64,000 bases of DNA. Source: Paenibacillus pasadenensis (GTDB lineage: Bacteria > Bacillota > Bacilli > Paenibacillales > Paenibacillaceae). The notes beneath the pieces are model-generated. The model made no database searches. It was not told the DNA's origin and worked only from the letters and a program-made list of their open reading frames with translations. Below are positions 46,717-56,082 of this stretch, piece after piece. The DNA lies in NCBI RefSeq assembly GCF_023715725.1, contig NZ_JAMBOT010000001.1, forward strand, positions 992,001 through 1,056,000, in the 5' to 3' direction. How positions within the stretch are numbered: position 1 is the first letter of the stretch; every line of letters starts with the position of its first letter. Made by a program: the position numbers and the translations under genes.

Positions 46717-48903
46717 CTACTGCATGATGCGCTGAACGGAATAGATATCCTTGACGCGCTTGATCTTTTCGACGACAGACTGCAGATGCTCGATGTTGCG
46801 GATCAGAATCGTCATGTGGATAATGACTACTTTGTTGCGGCCGGTGCGACCCGTTACCGCAGAAATATTCGTTTTGGATTCCGATACCGCCTGCAGCACC
46901 TCGTTAAGCAGTCCCCGGTGATCGTAACCGGTAATCTCGATATCAACGCTGTAGTTGGATTCCGCAGACTCCTCCCACTCCACCTCTATGACGCGCTCCG
47001 CGTCCTCGCCATCGCCTTCATAAGGTATGTTCGCGCAATCGCGGCGATGCACGCTGACTCCCCGTCCGCGCGTAATATAGCCGACAATGTCGTCGCCAGG
47101 TACCGGGTTGCAGCAGCGGGCAAAACGCACGAGCAAATTGTCGATGCCTTTAACGGTTACGCCGCCGGCAGCCGCTTTTTTGGCTGTTCCGGGAGACTTG
47201 ACCTCAACCGGTTCGTTGGTCAGCTCAATTTGCTGGGCCGCCTCCGCTTCCCGGCGCATCTTCTCGGTCATCTTTGTGCAAATCTGCGCGGCGGTAATGC
47301 CGCCGAAGCCGATTGCCGACATCATGTCCTCAGGATCGTGGAACGTAAACTTGGCGGCAGCCTCTCTCAGCTTCTCCTCCGTCATCCACGCCGACGGCTC
47401 CAGGCCCAGCCGCTTCAGCTCGCGCTCCAGCGCTTCACGGCCTTTAATCACATTTTCTTCACGGCGCTCTTTTTTGAACCACTGCTTGATTTTCGTGCGC
47501 GCGTGAGAGGACTTGGTGATCTTCACCCAGTCCTGGCTTGGTCCATAGGAATGCTTGGACGTCAAAATTTCCACGATGTCGCCCGTCTTCAGCTTGTGGT
47601 CCAGCGGCACGATCCGTCCGTTCACCTTCGCGCCGATCGTGCGGTTGCCGACCTCCGTATGAATACGGTAGGCAAAATCAAGCGGAACTGATCCCGCAGG
47701 CAGCTCGATTACTTCACCCTTCGGCGTAAAGACAAATACGAGATCGGAGAAAAAGTCCATTTTGAGCGACTCCATGAACTCCGACGCGTCCTCAGCCTCG
47801 TTTTGCAGCTCCAGAATCTCGCGGAACCAGCTCATCTTGTCTTCTATATTGCCGCTTGGAGCCGTGCCTTCCTTGCCTTCCTTGTAAGCCCAATGCGCAG
47901 CAACGCCGTATTCACTCGTCCGATGCATCTCCCATGTGCGAATCTGCACCTCGGTCGGCTCGCCGTTCGGTCCAATCACGGTTGTATGCAGCGACTGGTA
48001 CATGTTCGCCTTTGGCATCGCCACATAGTCCTTGAAGCGGCCCGGCATCGGCTTCCACAACGTATGGATAATGCCCAGCGTAGCGTAACAATCCTTAATA
48101 TTGTCTACGATGATGCGAATCGCCATCAGATCATAAATCTCATTGAACTGTTTGTTGCGCATCGTCATTTTGCGGTAGATGCTGTATATATGCTTAGGAC
48201 GGCCCGAAATGTCGCCTTCAATGCCCATTTCATCCAGCTTTTCGCTGATTCTTCCGATGACAACCCCGATGAAATCCTCACGCTCGGCGCGTTTTTTCTT
48301 CATCAGATTGGCAATTCGGTAATACTGCTGCGGATTGAGATAACGGAGAGCGATGTCCTCCATCTCCCACTTGATCGCGGAAATGCCGAGCCGGTGAGCA
48401 ATCGGACAGAAGATTTCCAGCGTCTCATAAGCGATGCGCCGCTGCGCTTCTTCCGACTGAAACTTGAGCGTGCGCATATTGTGCAGCCTGTCCGCCAGCT
48501 TGATCAAAATAACCCGGATATCCTGCGCCATAGCGACGAACATCTTGCGGTAGTTCTCGTTCTGATGCTCTTCCTTGGAACGGAATTTGATCTTCTCCAG
48601 CTTAGTAAGACCATCGACCAGCATGGCGCAGGTGTCTCCGAAACGCGCACGCACCTGCTCGACCTCAACCGTCGTATCTTCTACGACGTCATGCAGCAGC
48701 GCCGCAATGATGGAGGTCACGTCCATCTGCATATTCACGAGAATCTCGGCCACGGCCACCGGATGGAGGATGTAGGGCTCCCCGGACTTGCGCACCTGGC
48801 CGTAGTGAGCCTGGTCGGCAAACTCATAGGCCTCACGGATCTTTGTCAGATCCTGATCCTTCATATAAGTCGACGCCTTAGAGAGTAGTTGGTCAATGCC
48901 CAT
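46717..48903 (-). CDS. relA: Bifunctional (p)ppGpp synthetase/hydrolase (Rel)
   Basis: 728-aa long RSH protein controlling the stringent response. Domains in order: HD hydrolase (about 35-170; [13 protein letters not shown]), synthetase (about 230-345; [30 protein letters not shown]), TGS (about 390-450), a Cys-containing zinc-finger region ([16 protein letters not shown]), and C-terminal ACT (about 655-728). Both active sites look intact. AAAGGGA lies upstream of ATG 48903. Promoter TTGACG-N18-CATAAT lies about 80 bp upstream. Confidence 0.98.
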   Translation of the reverse strand: MGIDQLLSKASTYMKDQDLTKIREAYEFADQAHYGQVRKSGEPYILHPVAVAEILVNMQMDVTSIIAALLHDVVEDTTVEVEQVRARFGDTCAMLVDGLTKLEKIKFRSKEEHQNENYRKMFVAMAQDIRVILIKLADRLHNMRTLKFQSEEAQRRIAYETLEIFCPIAHRLGISAIKWEMEDIALRYLNPQQYYRIANLMKKKRAEREDFIGVVIGRISEKLDEMGIEGDISGRPKHIYSIYRKMTMRNKQFNEIYDLMAIRIIVDNIKDCYATLGIIHTLWKPMPGRFKDYVAMPKANMYQSLHTTVIGPNGEPTEVQIRTWEMHRTSEYGVAAHWAYKEGKEGTAPSGNIEDKMSWFREILELQNEAEDASEFMESLKMDFFSDLVFVFTPKGEVIELPAGSVPLDFAYRIHTEVGNRTIGAKVNGRIVPLDHKLKTGDIVEILTSKHSYGPSQDWVKITKSSHARTKIKQWFKKERREENVIKGREALERELKRLGLEPSAWMTEEKLREAAAKFTFHDPEDMMSAIGFGGITAAQICTKMTEKMRREAEAAQQIELTNEPVEVKSPGTAKKAAAGGVTVKGIDNLLVRFARCCNPVPGDDIVGYITRGRGVSVHRRDCANIPYEGDGEDAERVIEVEWEESAESNYSVDIEITGYDHRGLLNEVLQAVSESKTNISAVTGRTGRNKVVIIHMTILIRNIEHLQSVVEKIKRVKDIYSVQRIMQ

Positions 48904-49252
48904 GAAACGTCCCTTTCCATCCTTAAGTGTCAGGATTCGACCCCAGCCGTGTCCCAGTACCTATGAAAATTGGTTTAACTCCTATTATGCCCCTATCCTA
49001 CATCCTCCGTCAACTTTCCGGGCATATGCAATTATTGAGGTTACGGTACTTTCAAAACAAGGAAACTTATGGGTGTTTTTTTGTCGAAAATTATATTTAC
49101 AAAAGGATAATATGGGGATCAAATCCAAAAAGTTAACTGGCGGATGAAGGAATTCATTAACATCGTTAAACATTTGAATTTTTCCAACGCAGCTCCAAGG
49201 CTGCTTTATGACCGGCCGAAGGATTAGGATTAGGAAGCCAACCACGAATGCA
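48904..49252. other. Intergenic region between apt and rel, with rel promoter
   Basis: No gene supported. The minus strand has TTGACG (49013-49008) -N18- CATAAT (48989-48984), a good promoter for rel. A GGCATATGCAATTATTGAGG stretch and an AT-rich segment (49055-49110) show no further clear feature. Confidence 0.6.
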
Positions 49253-49300
49253 GCAAAAAAGAAAAGGCAGGAAAAGGCGCGCCGCCCTTTCCTGCCTTCC
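49253..49300 (-). terminator. Terminator after apt
   Basis: AAGGCAGGAAAGG / CCTTTTCCTGCCTT stem followed by TTTCTTTTTT on the minus strand. Confidence 0.9.
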
Positions 49301-49319
49301 ATTATTTCCTGAGAAATAA

Positions 49320-49832
49320 TTAATATTGGATCAACGAGAACACGTCGATGCCTTCAAGCTTGTCGCGGCCGTTCAAATAAGAAAGCTCAATCAGGAAGGA
49401 CGCGCCGACAACGTCTCCGCCTACCTGGCGAATCAGATTCATCGTTGTTGCGATCGTTCCGCCTGTTGCCAGAAGGTCGTCCGCGATGAGTACGCGCTGG
49501 CCCGGAGCGATTGCATCCTTGTGAATAGCCAGCTTGTCTTTGCCATATTCCAGATCATAAGACGCTTCCACCGTTTCACCCGGCAGCTTGCCGCTTTTAC
49601 GGATTGGCACAAAGCCGACGCCAAGAGCGAGCGCCAGCGGAGCGCCCACAACAAAGCCGCGTGCTTCAGGACCGGCGATAAGATCGATTTGTTTGTCTTT
49701 AAGCGCAGCTTTCATTTCCTCGATAGCCGAACGGTATACATCGCCATTGCCCAGCAGAGTTGTAATATCCTTAAAGCGGATGCCCGGCTGCGGGAAATCT
49801 TCAATGACGCGGATGTAATCTTTGTAGTTCAT
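49320..49832 (-). CDS. apt: Adenine phosphoribosyltransferase
   Basis: 170-aa purine salvage enzyme that makes AMP from adenine and PRPP. The PRPP-binding motif is [13 protein letters not shown]. Other family segments are [16 protein letters not shown] and [22 protein letters not shown] lies before ATG 49832. It sits 92 bp downstream of recJ and is followed by a strong terminator; recJ-apt-rel order is as in B. subtilis. Confidence 0.98.
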   Translation of the reverse strand: MNYKDYIRVIEDFPQPGIRFKDITTLLGNGDVYRSAIEEMKAALKDKQIDLIAGPEARGFVVGAPLALALGVGFVPIRKSGKLPGETVEASYDLEYGKDKLAIHKDAIAPGQRVLIADDLLATGGTIATTMNLIRQVGGDVVGASFLIELSYLNGRDKLEGIDVFSLIQY

Positions 49833-49924
49833 GGATAGTTGTCTCCTTTAATCGTTCCATCTTATATTCCTTGTATTTCCATTGGGCGGTTCCGCCATCC
49901 CACTGAGAAGATGACCTCCGCCTG

Positions 49925-52345
49925 TCAAACGGTTTGAGCTCCTCGTGCAAGCTGGCCCAGCCAGCTGCGGATCGCTTCACATTCGCCTTGCAGCAAATCG
50001 GATAAACGCCGTTCCTCTACCGCTCTCTGATAGGAAATGGAATCGGATAAGTCCCGTTTAGCGGGAGCGGCGTTCATTGACCAGCAATCGGCCTCATAGC
50101 GGATAAAATCAAGCTCGGCAAATGCGTCCAGAGCAGCTGCCGCCGCTTCCGGCGGACAGCCGGACTGCGCGGCAAGCCGCCTGGCGGCGGCTTCTCGCGA
50201 GCCCTCGAGCGGGCTCAGCCGCTTAAGCCATGCATACAGCTCGCCCATCTTTTTTCGTTCCGTCCAATCTTCGCGGAGCGGTTCACGGCGGAACAACAGA
50301 TGCAGAGCAGCAACATCCGGGGAAAGCTGAAGGCAGCGCTCCAGCTCCGTCCACGAAGCCGGCCGCTCCAGCAGCACCACTTCGCAGCTGCGGAAGCCGC
50401 CGGGAGGCAGCTGATCGGGGCGGCAAACTTGTATGCATGCTTGTGCCTGTCCCTGTCCGGCAGAACCGGCTGCCGATTCCTGATGCAGCTGCGGCGGCAG
50501 CGCACGCTCCGAGGCGATCACGACAGCCGATGACTGCTCCTGCAGAAGCCGGTCGCGCAGCTGCAGCAATATGGCGGCAGGATCGCGATTACCGCGCCAG
50601 TCGTACACACGAGGCTCGCTGACGCGCAGATCGCGAATCATGAGCTGCGCGCGCCGGCGGCCGTTCCATTCATTGACGCTTAACTCGCCGACAATATCCG
50701 CCTCGCTGCTGCCGGACAACAGCTCGGCCATGCCTCCAAGTCCAAAGCCAACTGCATCCAGCAGAGGCTGTCCGCCGGCTTCAGCCAAAGACAGCTTCAA
50801 ATGAGCGCTGCTTTTGCCCATCGTCCGCAGCTCTGCAAGCCGGGATGACTGCACGAGCACCTTCGGCACAGGATTTCCGCTGCCGAACGGCTCCAGCCTC
50901 GCCAGCTGCTCAATCGTCGCAAGCGTAGCTTCTGACGGACTGCAGACCAGATCGATCTCGCTTACCGGAACATAATCGTCAGGCGTAAGCTGCCGTTCCG
51001 CTTCTACACATAATCCTCGTTCAAGCTCATCCAAATGCTCCCGCTTCAGCGTCATCCCGGCTGCAGCCGCATGACCGCCAAAATGCTCCATAAGATGTTT
51101 GCAGGTGCTGAGCGCCTCATAGAGATCAAAACCGGATATTGAACGCGCGGAGCCTTTGCAAAGCCCCGTGCTCTCATCCAGACCAAGCAGCACAGCAGGA
51201 CGGTAATGCCGCTCCAGCAGCTTGGAGGCGACAATGCCGATAACGCCGGGATTCCAGCCCGCTCCGGCCAAAACGATGACGCCAGGATGGGGCATCCCTT
51301 CCGCCTCCGCGCGGCGGCAGCGCTCCTGCCAGGCAGCCTCGGCTTCCTTCGTAATCTGCTCGACCACCGAACGCCGGCGGATGTTGAGCTCATCCAGCTC
51401 GGCGGCAATCTGCTGCGCCTCATCCATATTGTCGGATACGAGCAGCCGAACTGCTGGAGCTGCATGCTCCAATCTCCCTGCCGCATTAATTCTCGGCCCC
51501 ATCTGAAATCCGAGATCTGAAGCGGCCAGCGCCGCAGTTGATACGCCGCTCACCTCGGCAAGAGCCCGAAAACCGGCGCGCGGGCTGCGTCGTACGCACT
51601 GGAGGCCGGAGCGGACGAGAATGCGATTTTCGTCCGTAAGCGGCATGAGGTCCGCCACCGTGCCAAGCGCCGCGATGTCGCTCCATTCAAGCGGAGCCCG
51701 CCCAAGCAAAGCCTGGGCAAGCTTAAAGGCGACGCCAGCACCCGCCAAACCTTTAAACGGATACGGACAGCCCGGCTGTTTCGGATTGACGATGGCATCC
51801 GCCTCCGGCAGCACTTCAGGCGGCTCGTGATGATCCGTCACTACAACCGATATCCCGAGCGAACGGGCATGCGCAATCGGCTCCACGGCGCTGATGCCGT
51901 TGTCGACCGTAACGATTAACGAATATCCCTCGGATGCTGCTTTGTCAACGGCGGCAACGTTCATCCCGTAGCCTTCCTTTGTCCGATGCGGAATATAGTA
52001 ATCATGGCGCAGGCCAAGCTCACGGAACAAAAGAACCATCAGCGAGGTTGAGGAGACGCCGTCAGCGTCATAATCGCCGTAAACGAGCACCTTTTCATCC
52101 TGCTCAACCGCCTGTCTGATGCGCGCAGCCGCCGCAGCCATGCCCAGCATGAGAAACGGATCATGCAGCGCCTCCGCCCCGGCTCCCAAAAACCGTTCCG
52201 CCGTTTCCGGCGTGTTTTGCCCCCGAAGCACAAGCAGGCGCGCAGCCAGCGGCGAAAGACCAAGCGCGGCCGCGAGTGCCGACGCCTGTTCTTCCCCTTT
52301 GCTGTCCAGCGCCCCTATGCTCCAGCGGGTTTTTGACGGTATGAT
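49925..52345 (-). CDS. recJ: Single-stranded-DNA-specific exonuclease RecJ
   Basis: DHH-family 5'-3' ssDNA exonuclease in recombination and repair. Motifs: VYGDYDADGVSST (DHH motif I), VTVDNGISAVE, VVTDHHEPPEVLP (DHH), and the DHHA1 segment with HFGGHAAAAGMTL; an OB domain and a C-terminal Firmicute extension follow. The first ordinary start, GTG 52231, would drop about 38 residues of normal family N-terminus (PSKTRWSIGALDSKG). The frame is open to a TGA just before 52345. AAGGTGA lies 7 nt before an ATC (52345), with ATA next, so a rare initiator is likely. Coordinates follow that view. Confidence 0.9.
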   Translation of the reverse strand: MIPSKTRWSIGALDSKGEEQASALAAALGLSPLAARLLVLRGQNTPETAERFLGAGAEALHDPFLMLGMAAAAARIRQAVEQDEKVLVYGDYDADGVSSTSLMVLLFRELGLRHDYYIPHRTKEGYGMNVAAVDKAASEGYSLIVTVDNGISAVEPIAHARSLGISVVVTDHHEPPEVLPEADAIVNPKQPGCPYPFKGLAGAGVAFKLAQALLGRAPLEWSDIAALGTVADLMPLTDENRILVRSGLQCVRRSPRAGFRALAEVSGVSTAALAASDLGFQMGPRINAAGRLEHAAPAVRLLVSDNMDEAQQIAAELDELNIRRRSVVEQITKEAEAAWQERCRRAEAEGMPHPGVIVLAGAGWNPGVIGIVASKLLERHYRPAVLLGLDESTGLCKGSARSISGFDLYEALSTCKHLMEHFGGHAAAAGMTLKREHLDELERGLCVEAERQLTPDDYVPVSEIDLVCSPSEATLATIEQLARLEPFGSGNPVPKVLVQSSRLAELRTMGKSSAHLKLSLAEAGGQPLLDAVGFGLGGMAELLSGSSEADIVGELSVNEWNGRRRAQLMIRDLRVSEPRVYDWRGNRDPAAILLQLRDRLLQEQSSAVVIASERALPPQLHQESAAGSAGQGQAQACIQVCRPDQLPPGGFRSCEVVLLERPASWTELERCLQLSPDVAALHLLFRREPLREDWTERKKMGELYAWLKRLSPLEGSREAAARRLAAQSGCPPEAAAAALDAFAELDFIRYEADCWSMNAAPAKRDLSDSISYQRAVEERRLSDLLQGECEAIRSWLGQLARGAQTV

Positions 52346-52406
52346 AGCCCGTCACCTTCCTTCCGCAACAAACGCTGCCGCTAAGCGGCAGCGTCCACTA
52401 ACTTCG

Positions 52407-53294
52407 TTATTGCAGCAATGTCGGCATATGATCCTGATTGGGATCATGGTTGGACTTATACGGATAGCCGGGGTTGTAGGGCTCGACGCTTACCTTCACC
52501 TCGACGATTTGCAAAAACCGCTTTTGTACAAGCAGCTTGACGCGGCGGGCGATGTCGCCGCCCTCCAGTACGGTTATACGCGGATTAACGCTTATAACTA
52601 TGCTCGCGGTCAGCTTCCCGCCGTCATTTGCCTGCTGGACCGATTCAACCGTTACGACTCCGTCAACTCGTTGAACCAGCTCCATTACATCCCCGGTAAG
52701 CTCAGCGTCAACCGGACGCTCCGCGTTTCTGACCTTGCTGTTTTGCATAATAAGCCCATAACCTTTACAAACAATGATAATTCCGATTATCGCAGAAGCG
52801 AGCGGATCTAAGTACAGCATCCACTCTACTCCCTGCTCCCCTCCTGCCCAGGCGGCTCCCGATCCGGACGCTGCGATAAGCGAGGACAGCCATTCCGTGC
52901 CCGGCACTTGGCTGCGAACGAGCCACAGCCGTAGCGCCAAACATACCGGAACGGCGAACGCCGCCGGCCATTTGGGGAACTCGTCAAGCGGAGAAAGCAT
53001 GTTCTGCACGGCAAGCATTGCGATCTCCAGGCCAATCAGCATCAGCAGGATGGAAAACAGATAGGCCGCCGCATGTTCGCCGCCGCTAAGCTTGAAGCGG
53101 CGGGACATTTTTTCGGCTGAGCCTCTGCGGGACAAGTAGCTGCCGCAGGCGTCGCCTGCAGAGCGAAACGCATCGGATAGCACCGCTGCGCTGCCAAGCA
53201 AGGCTCCGGACACTCCTTTAAGAAGCGCGAGCCCCGCATGAATCATCGGCTCTTTCATATCGCCGTCGGCGGCAGGCTGATGGTTGATAGCCAT
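52407..53294 (-). CDS. CDF-type cation transporter with altered metal-site residues
   Basis: 295-aa membrane protein of the cation diffusion facilitator type with five to six helices and a C-terminal cytoplasmic domain (VDGVVTVESV...). The TM2 segment is GSAAVLSDAFRSAGDACGSY; most CDF exporters have His or Asp where Arg stands (DAxH/DxxxD). The TM5 HxxxD pair is not found (EWLSSLIAASGSGA). DPLASAIIG (TM6) is normal. AGGAGG lies 6 nt before ATG 53294. It lies between secF and recJ; function may not be ordinary zinc export. Confidence 0.85.
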   Translation of the reverse strand: MAINHQPAADGDMKEPMIHAGLALLKGVSGALLGSAAVLSDAFRSAGDACGSYLSRRGSAEKMSRRFKLSGGEHAAAYLFSILLMLIGLEIAMLAVQNMLSPLDEFPKWPAAFAVPVCLALRLWLVRSQVPGTEWLSSLIAASGSGAAWAGGEQGVEWMLYLDPLASAIIGIIIVCKGYGLIMQNSKVRNAERPVDAELTGDVMELVQRVDGVVTVESVQQANDGGKLTASIVISVNPRITVLEGGDIARRVKLLVQKRFLQIVEVKVSVEPYNPGYPYKSNHDPNQDHMPTLLQ

Positions 53295-53309
53295 TGGCGC
53301 GCCTCCTGA

Positions 53310-54230
53310 CTAAGAAGCAGCCGGATTGCCCGCTGGCGTCTGCTTCTCCTTGGACTTCTTTTTCAAAAGCAGCCACAGCGGGCTGGCAATAAAGATAGAC
53401 GAGTATGCACCGCAGAACAGGCCGATCAGCATCGCCAGCGAGAACAAACGAATCGATTCGCTGCCAAAGACGAACAGTGCCGCTGCTGCGAACAATACGG
53501 TAAGCGCCGTATTGATGGAACGGGTCATCGTCTGCCATACGCTGTCATTGACCAGCTTGATCAGATCCTTGTGAGACTTGATTTTGGCAAAACGCAGATT
53601 CTCGCGAATCCGGTCAAAAATAACGATTGTATCGTTAATGGAATATCCGATGATCGTTAACACTGCAACGATAAACGGAAGATTCACCTCGAGCCGGAAC
53701 ACCGAGAAAATGCTGATGACGAGAAAAGCGTCATGGACAAGCGAGACGATGGCGGCAAAACCGAAGCGCCACTCGAAACGGATTGCCATGTAGATAACGA
53801 TAGCGATACTGGCGACGATCATTGCCTTAAGTGCATTCCACTGCAGCTCGCGGGCAATTTCCACATCGACAGTGTTGACCTCGACGGATGCGCCTGTGTC
53901 AAACTTCGCTTTCAAATCGGTTTTGAGCTTGTTCTCCTGATCTTGGCTCAGCACCTCGTCGAAACGGATCGTCATGCGGTCCTGTCCGAACGTTGGCGCA
54001 TTGTGCTTGCCGTAGCCGCCTTCAGTCAAAAAAGTTTCGATTTGAGCCTTCTGGCTCTCCAAATTCTTCGTCGATTGCACGTCGACGCTGGAGCCGGATT
54101 TAAAATCAACGCCGTAGTTCAGCCCCAGCGTAGCAAGCGAGATAATACCCGCCAGCGTTACAACAATAGCAAAAATATAAAAATACTTGCTGTAGCGGAC
54201 AAAGTCAATCCGGGATTCCTTAGAGTGCAC
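53310..54230 (-). CDS. secF: Protein translocase subunit SecF
   Basis: 306-aa polytopic membrane protein that uses the proton gradient to assist Sec-dependent export with SecD and YajC. N-terminal TM (YFYIFAIVVTLAGIISLATL) and LNYGVDFKSGSSVDVQ fit the SecF P1 region; C-terminal IGYSINDTIVIFDRIRENLR is the hallmark. I chose GTG 54230, which has AAAGGAG 10 nt upstream; GTG 54239 is directly next to the ribosome site. It overlaps the end of secD by 11 bp. SecD and SecF are separate genes here, not fused as in B. subtilis. Confidence 0.95.
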   Translation of the reverse strand: MHSKESRIDFVRYSKYFYIFAIVVTLAGIISLATLGLNYGVDFKSGSSVDVQSTKNLESQKAQIETFLTEGGYGKHNAPTFGQDRMTIRFDEVLSQDQENKLKTDLKAKFDTGASVEVNTVDVEIARELQWNALKAMIVASIAIVIYMAIRFEWRFGFAAIVSLVHDAFLVISIFSVFRLEVNLPFIVAVLTIIGYSINDTIVIFDRIRENLRFAKIKSHKDLIKLVNDSVWQTMTRSINTALTVLFAAAALFVFGSESIRLFSLAMLIGLFCGAYSSIFIASPLWLLLKKKSKEKQTPAGNPAAS

Positions 54231-55491
54231 GGATCTCACTCTCCTTTACGCCATAGTAGCCCGGTTTGACGAACATGCCGCTTTTAATCATGAGCCAAAG
54301 CAGGTAACGGGAAACGACTACGTTGGAAATAAGGCTAATCAGCGCGCTGAGCAGCAGCGTAATCGCAAACCCCTTAACGGAGCCGACCCCGATGAAAAAC
54401 AGCACGAGCGAGGCAATGATCGTCGTGACATGCGAGTCCAAAATCGTGCGCAGCGACGTTTTAGAGCCGGCGCGGAAGGAGCTGTACAGGCTTTTGCCCG
54501 AGCGCATCTCTTCCTTGATCCGCTCGGCGGTAATAATGTTGGCGTCCACCGCGATGCCGATCCCGAGAATAAATGCCGCAATGCCCGGCAGCGTCAGCGT
54601 AGCGTCAAGCGCGATATGCGCCGCTAGCAGCAGCCACGTGTAAATGATTAGCGACACGCTGGCCGCCAAACCCGGCACGCGATAGAACATAATCATGAAA
54701 AGGACAACAAACACGGTGCCGATAATACCGGCCAGAACGGTATCATCCAGTGATTTTTGGCCCAGCGTCGCGCCTACGGACTGAGTGTATTTAACTTCAA
54801 GCTTGAGCGGAAGCGCGCCAAGATTGATCGTATCGCGCAGCTCGGATGCTTCTTCGCGGGTAAAACTGCCTGTAATTGAGGCATCACTGCTAGGAATTTC
54901 CCCGCTTACCGCAGGCGCCGAAATTTCTCTGTCATCCAAATAGATGGCAAGGATATTTTTTCCGCTTGGAAGCTTGGACACCTCGCGGGTAACCTCGGCA
55001 AACTTGGAAGCGTCCTTCAGCTTGATGGCAATCATGTACTGGTTCAGCGAATCCTGTTGAATGGATGCGCCGTTTTCCTTGAAGTCCAGCCCGGTCAGCT
55101 CGACCTTGCAGTACCCCTTGTCATCGGCACAGCCGCGCATGCTGCGGAATGTCAGATTGGCCGGTTTAACGAGCGTCTCGCGCAGCTCGGCTTCCTTGTC
55201 CTCCGCCATGCCGGCAATACGGATGCGAATCCGGTCCGCGCCTTCCGTGGTGACCTCCGGCTCGGAGACGCCGGTTGCGTTCACCCGCTTCTCAAGGCTT
55301 TTGGCCGTCTCGTTCAGAGATTCCTTCGTCACTTTGCCGCCTTCATTAAGTGGCGTTGCCTGGTACAGAATCTCGAATCCGCCCTTCAGGTCGAGACCTA
55401 GTCTAGTTCTGTCAAGCAGGGCGGGGCTTGTTGCACCAATGACGCCTAAGCTTACGACGACAATGAGCAGGAATGCCAGCATCCGTTTCAT
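54220..55491 (-). CDS. secD: Protein translocase subunit SecD
   Basis: 423-aa Sec accessory membrane protein. An N-terminal helix (MLAFLLIVVVSLGVIGA) is followed by LGLDLKGGFEILYQ, the large extracytoplasmic P1 domain, and five more helices. The conserved LPGIAAFILGIGIAVDANIITAERIKEE (read as AAFILGIGIAVDANI) is present. I chose ATG 55491 (MKRMLAFL) with AAGGAGGA about 11 nt upstream; the frame continues to 55557 through the promoter. Shorter than E. coli SecD, normal for Firmicutes. Confidence 0.96.
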   Translation of the reverse strand: MKRMLAFLLIVVVSLGVIGATSPALLDRTRLGLDLKGGFEILYQATPLNEGGKVTKESLNETAKSLEKRVNATGVSEPEVTTEGADRIRIRIAGMAEDKEAELRETLVKPANLTFRSMRGCADDKGYCKVELTGLDFKENGASIQQDSLNQYMIAIKLKDASKFAEVTREVSKLPSGKNILAIYLDDREISAPAVSGEIPSSDASITGSFTREEASELRDTINLGALPLKLEVKYTQSVGATLGQKSLDDTVLAGIIGTVFVVLFMIMFYRVPGLAASVSLIIYTWLLLAAHIALDATLTLPGIAAFILGIGIAVDANIITAERIKEEMRSGKSLYSSFRAGSKTSLRTILDSHVTTIIASLVLFFIGVGSVKGFAITLLLSALISLISNVVVSRYLLWLMIKSGMFVKPGYYGVKESEIRAL

Positions 55492-55528
55492 ATGCCCGAT
55501 GTTCCTCCTTAAGTTCACAATCGTATCT

Positions 55529-55557
55529 ATTATACCGATGCGTAAAAATGGAGTCAA
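55529..55557 (-). promoter_or_regulatory. Sigma-A promoter for secDF
   Basis: TTGACT-N17-TATAAT on the minus strand, 38 bp upstream of the secD ATG. The -35 lies in the T-run of the comN terminator. Confidence 0.85.
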
Positions 55558-55584
55558 AAAAAAGAAACCCCTGCATCAGGGGCT
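55555..55584 (-). terminator. Terminator at the end of comN
   Basis: CCCCTG-ATG-CAGGGG stem and TTTCTTTTTTTT on the minus strand; the stem overlaps the comN stop codon. Confidence 0.88.
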
Positions 55585-55848
55585 CTGCCAAGCGTTCATC
55601 GTAAGATGATTCATGAGCTGCTGCACCTTGAGCGACAATATGTCATTAACGATCCGGTGCAGCGGCGGCTCTCCGCTCTTGACATACTTTGATTTTACAC
55701 ATTCCCAGACATCCGTACCGGATATGGACTCGTAGCCGATCCAGCGGAACTCCTCCGCCTTGCTTTCGCATAGCGTGAACAGCTCCTCGGCAATTTCGTC
55801 CGCCGACAGATTTATTGTCTCGTCCATTTCAGGATAAACCTCCGTCAT
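55576..55848 (-). CDS. comN: ComN-like post-transcriptional regulator
   Basis: 90-aa acidic protein of the ComN (YrzD) family; B. subtilis ComN affects comE operon expression post-transcriptionally and localises with DivIVA. The family-like parts are FRWIGYESISGTDVWECVKSKY and the C-terminal VNDILSLKVQQLMNHLTM. Its place between secD and spoVB is the same as in B. subtilis. The start is either ATG 55848 or Met8 (55827), which has GGAGG 11 nt upstream. It is divergent from spoVB. Confidence 0.88.
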   Translation of the reverse strand: MTEVYPEMDETINLSADEIAEELFTLCESKAEEFRWIGYESISGTDVWECVKSKYVKSGEPPLHRIVNDILSLKVQQLMNHLTMNAWQSP

Positions 55849-56082
55849 TCGGCCTGCCGCCTCCCTATGCTGCCTCTATCCACCAGCCGCCAACTCTTCC
55901 CCGTTTCCTTCGACGCCAGCGCGCTATTTCCTGCCTGCCGCTGCCGCTTTCACCGAAAAAGAGAGACATGCCCCGCCCCCTTCGCCGCATAAACTGCTTG
56001 TACGGACGTGCTCCTAACCTCTCTTGCAGCGTCAAGACAGCTCGCGGAGCGCCGATATCGGATGCGGAAAAGGAAGGTTGCC

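Noticed and set aside
52161..52355. 64-codon frame with ATG/GTG and a strong ribosome site in front of recJ
   Set aside because: Its GTG overlaps the ribosome site itself, and its translation has no family-like content; the recJ frame fits the site better.
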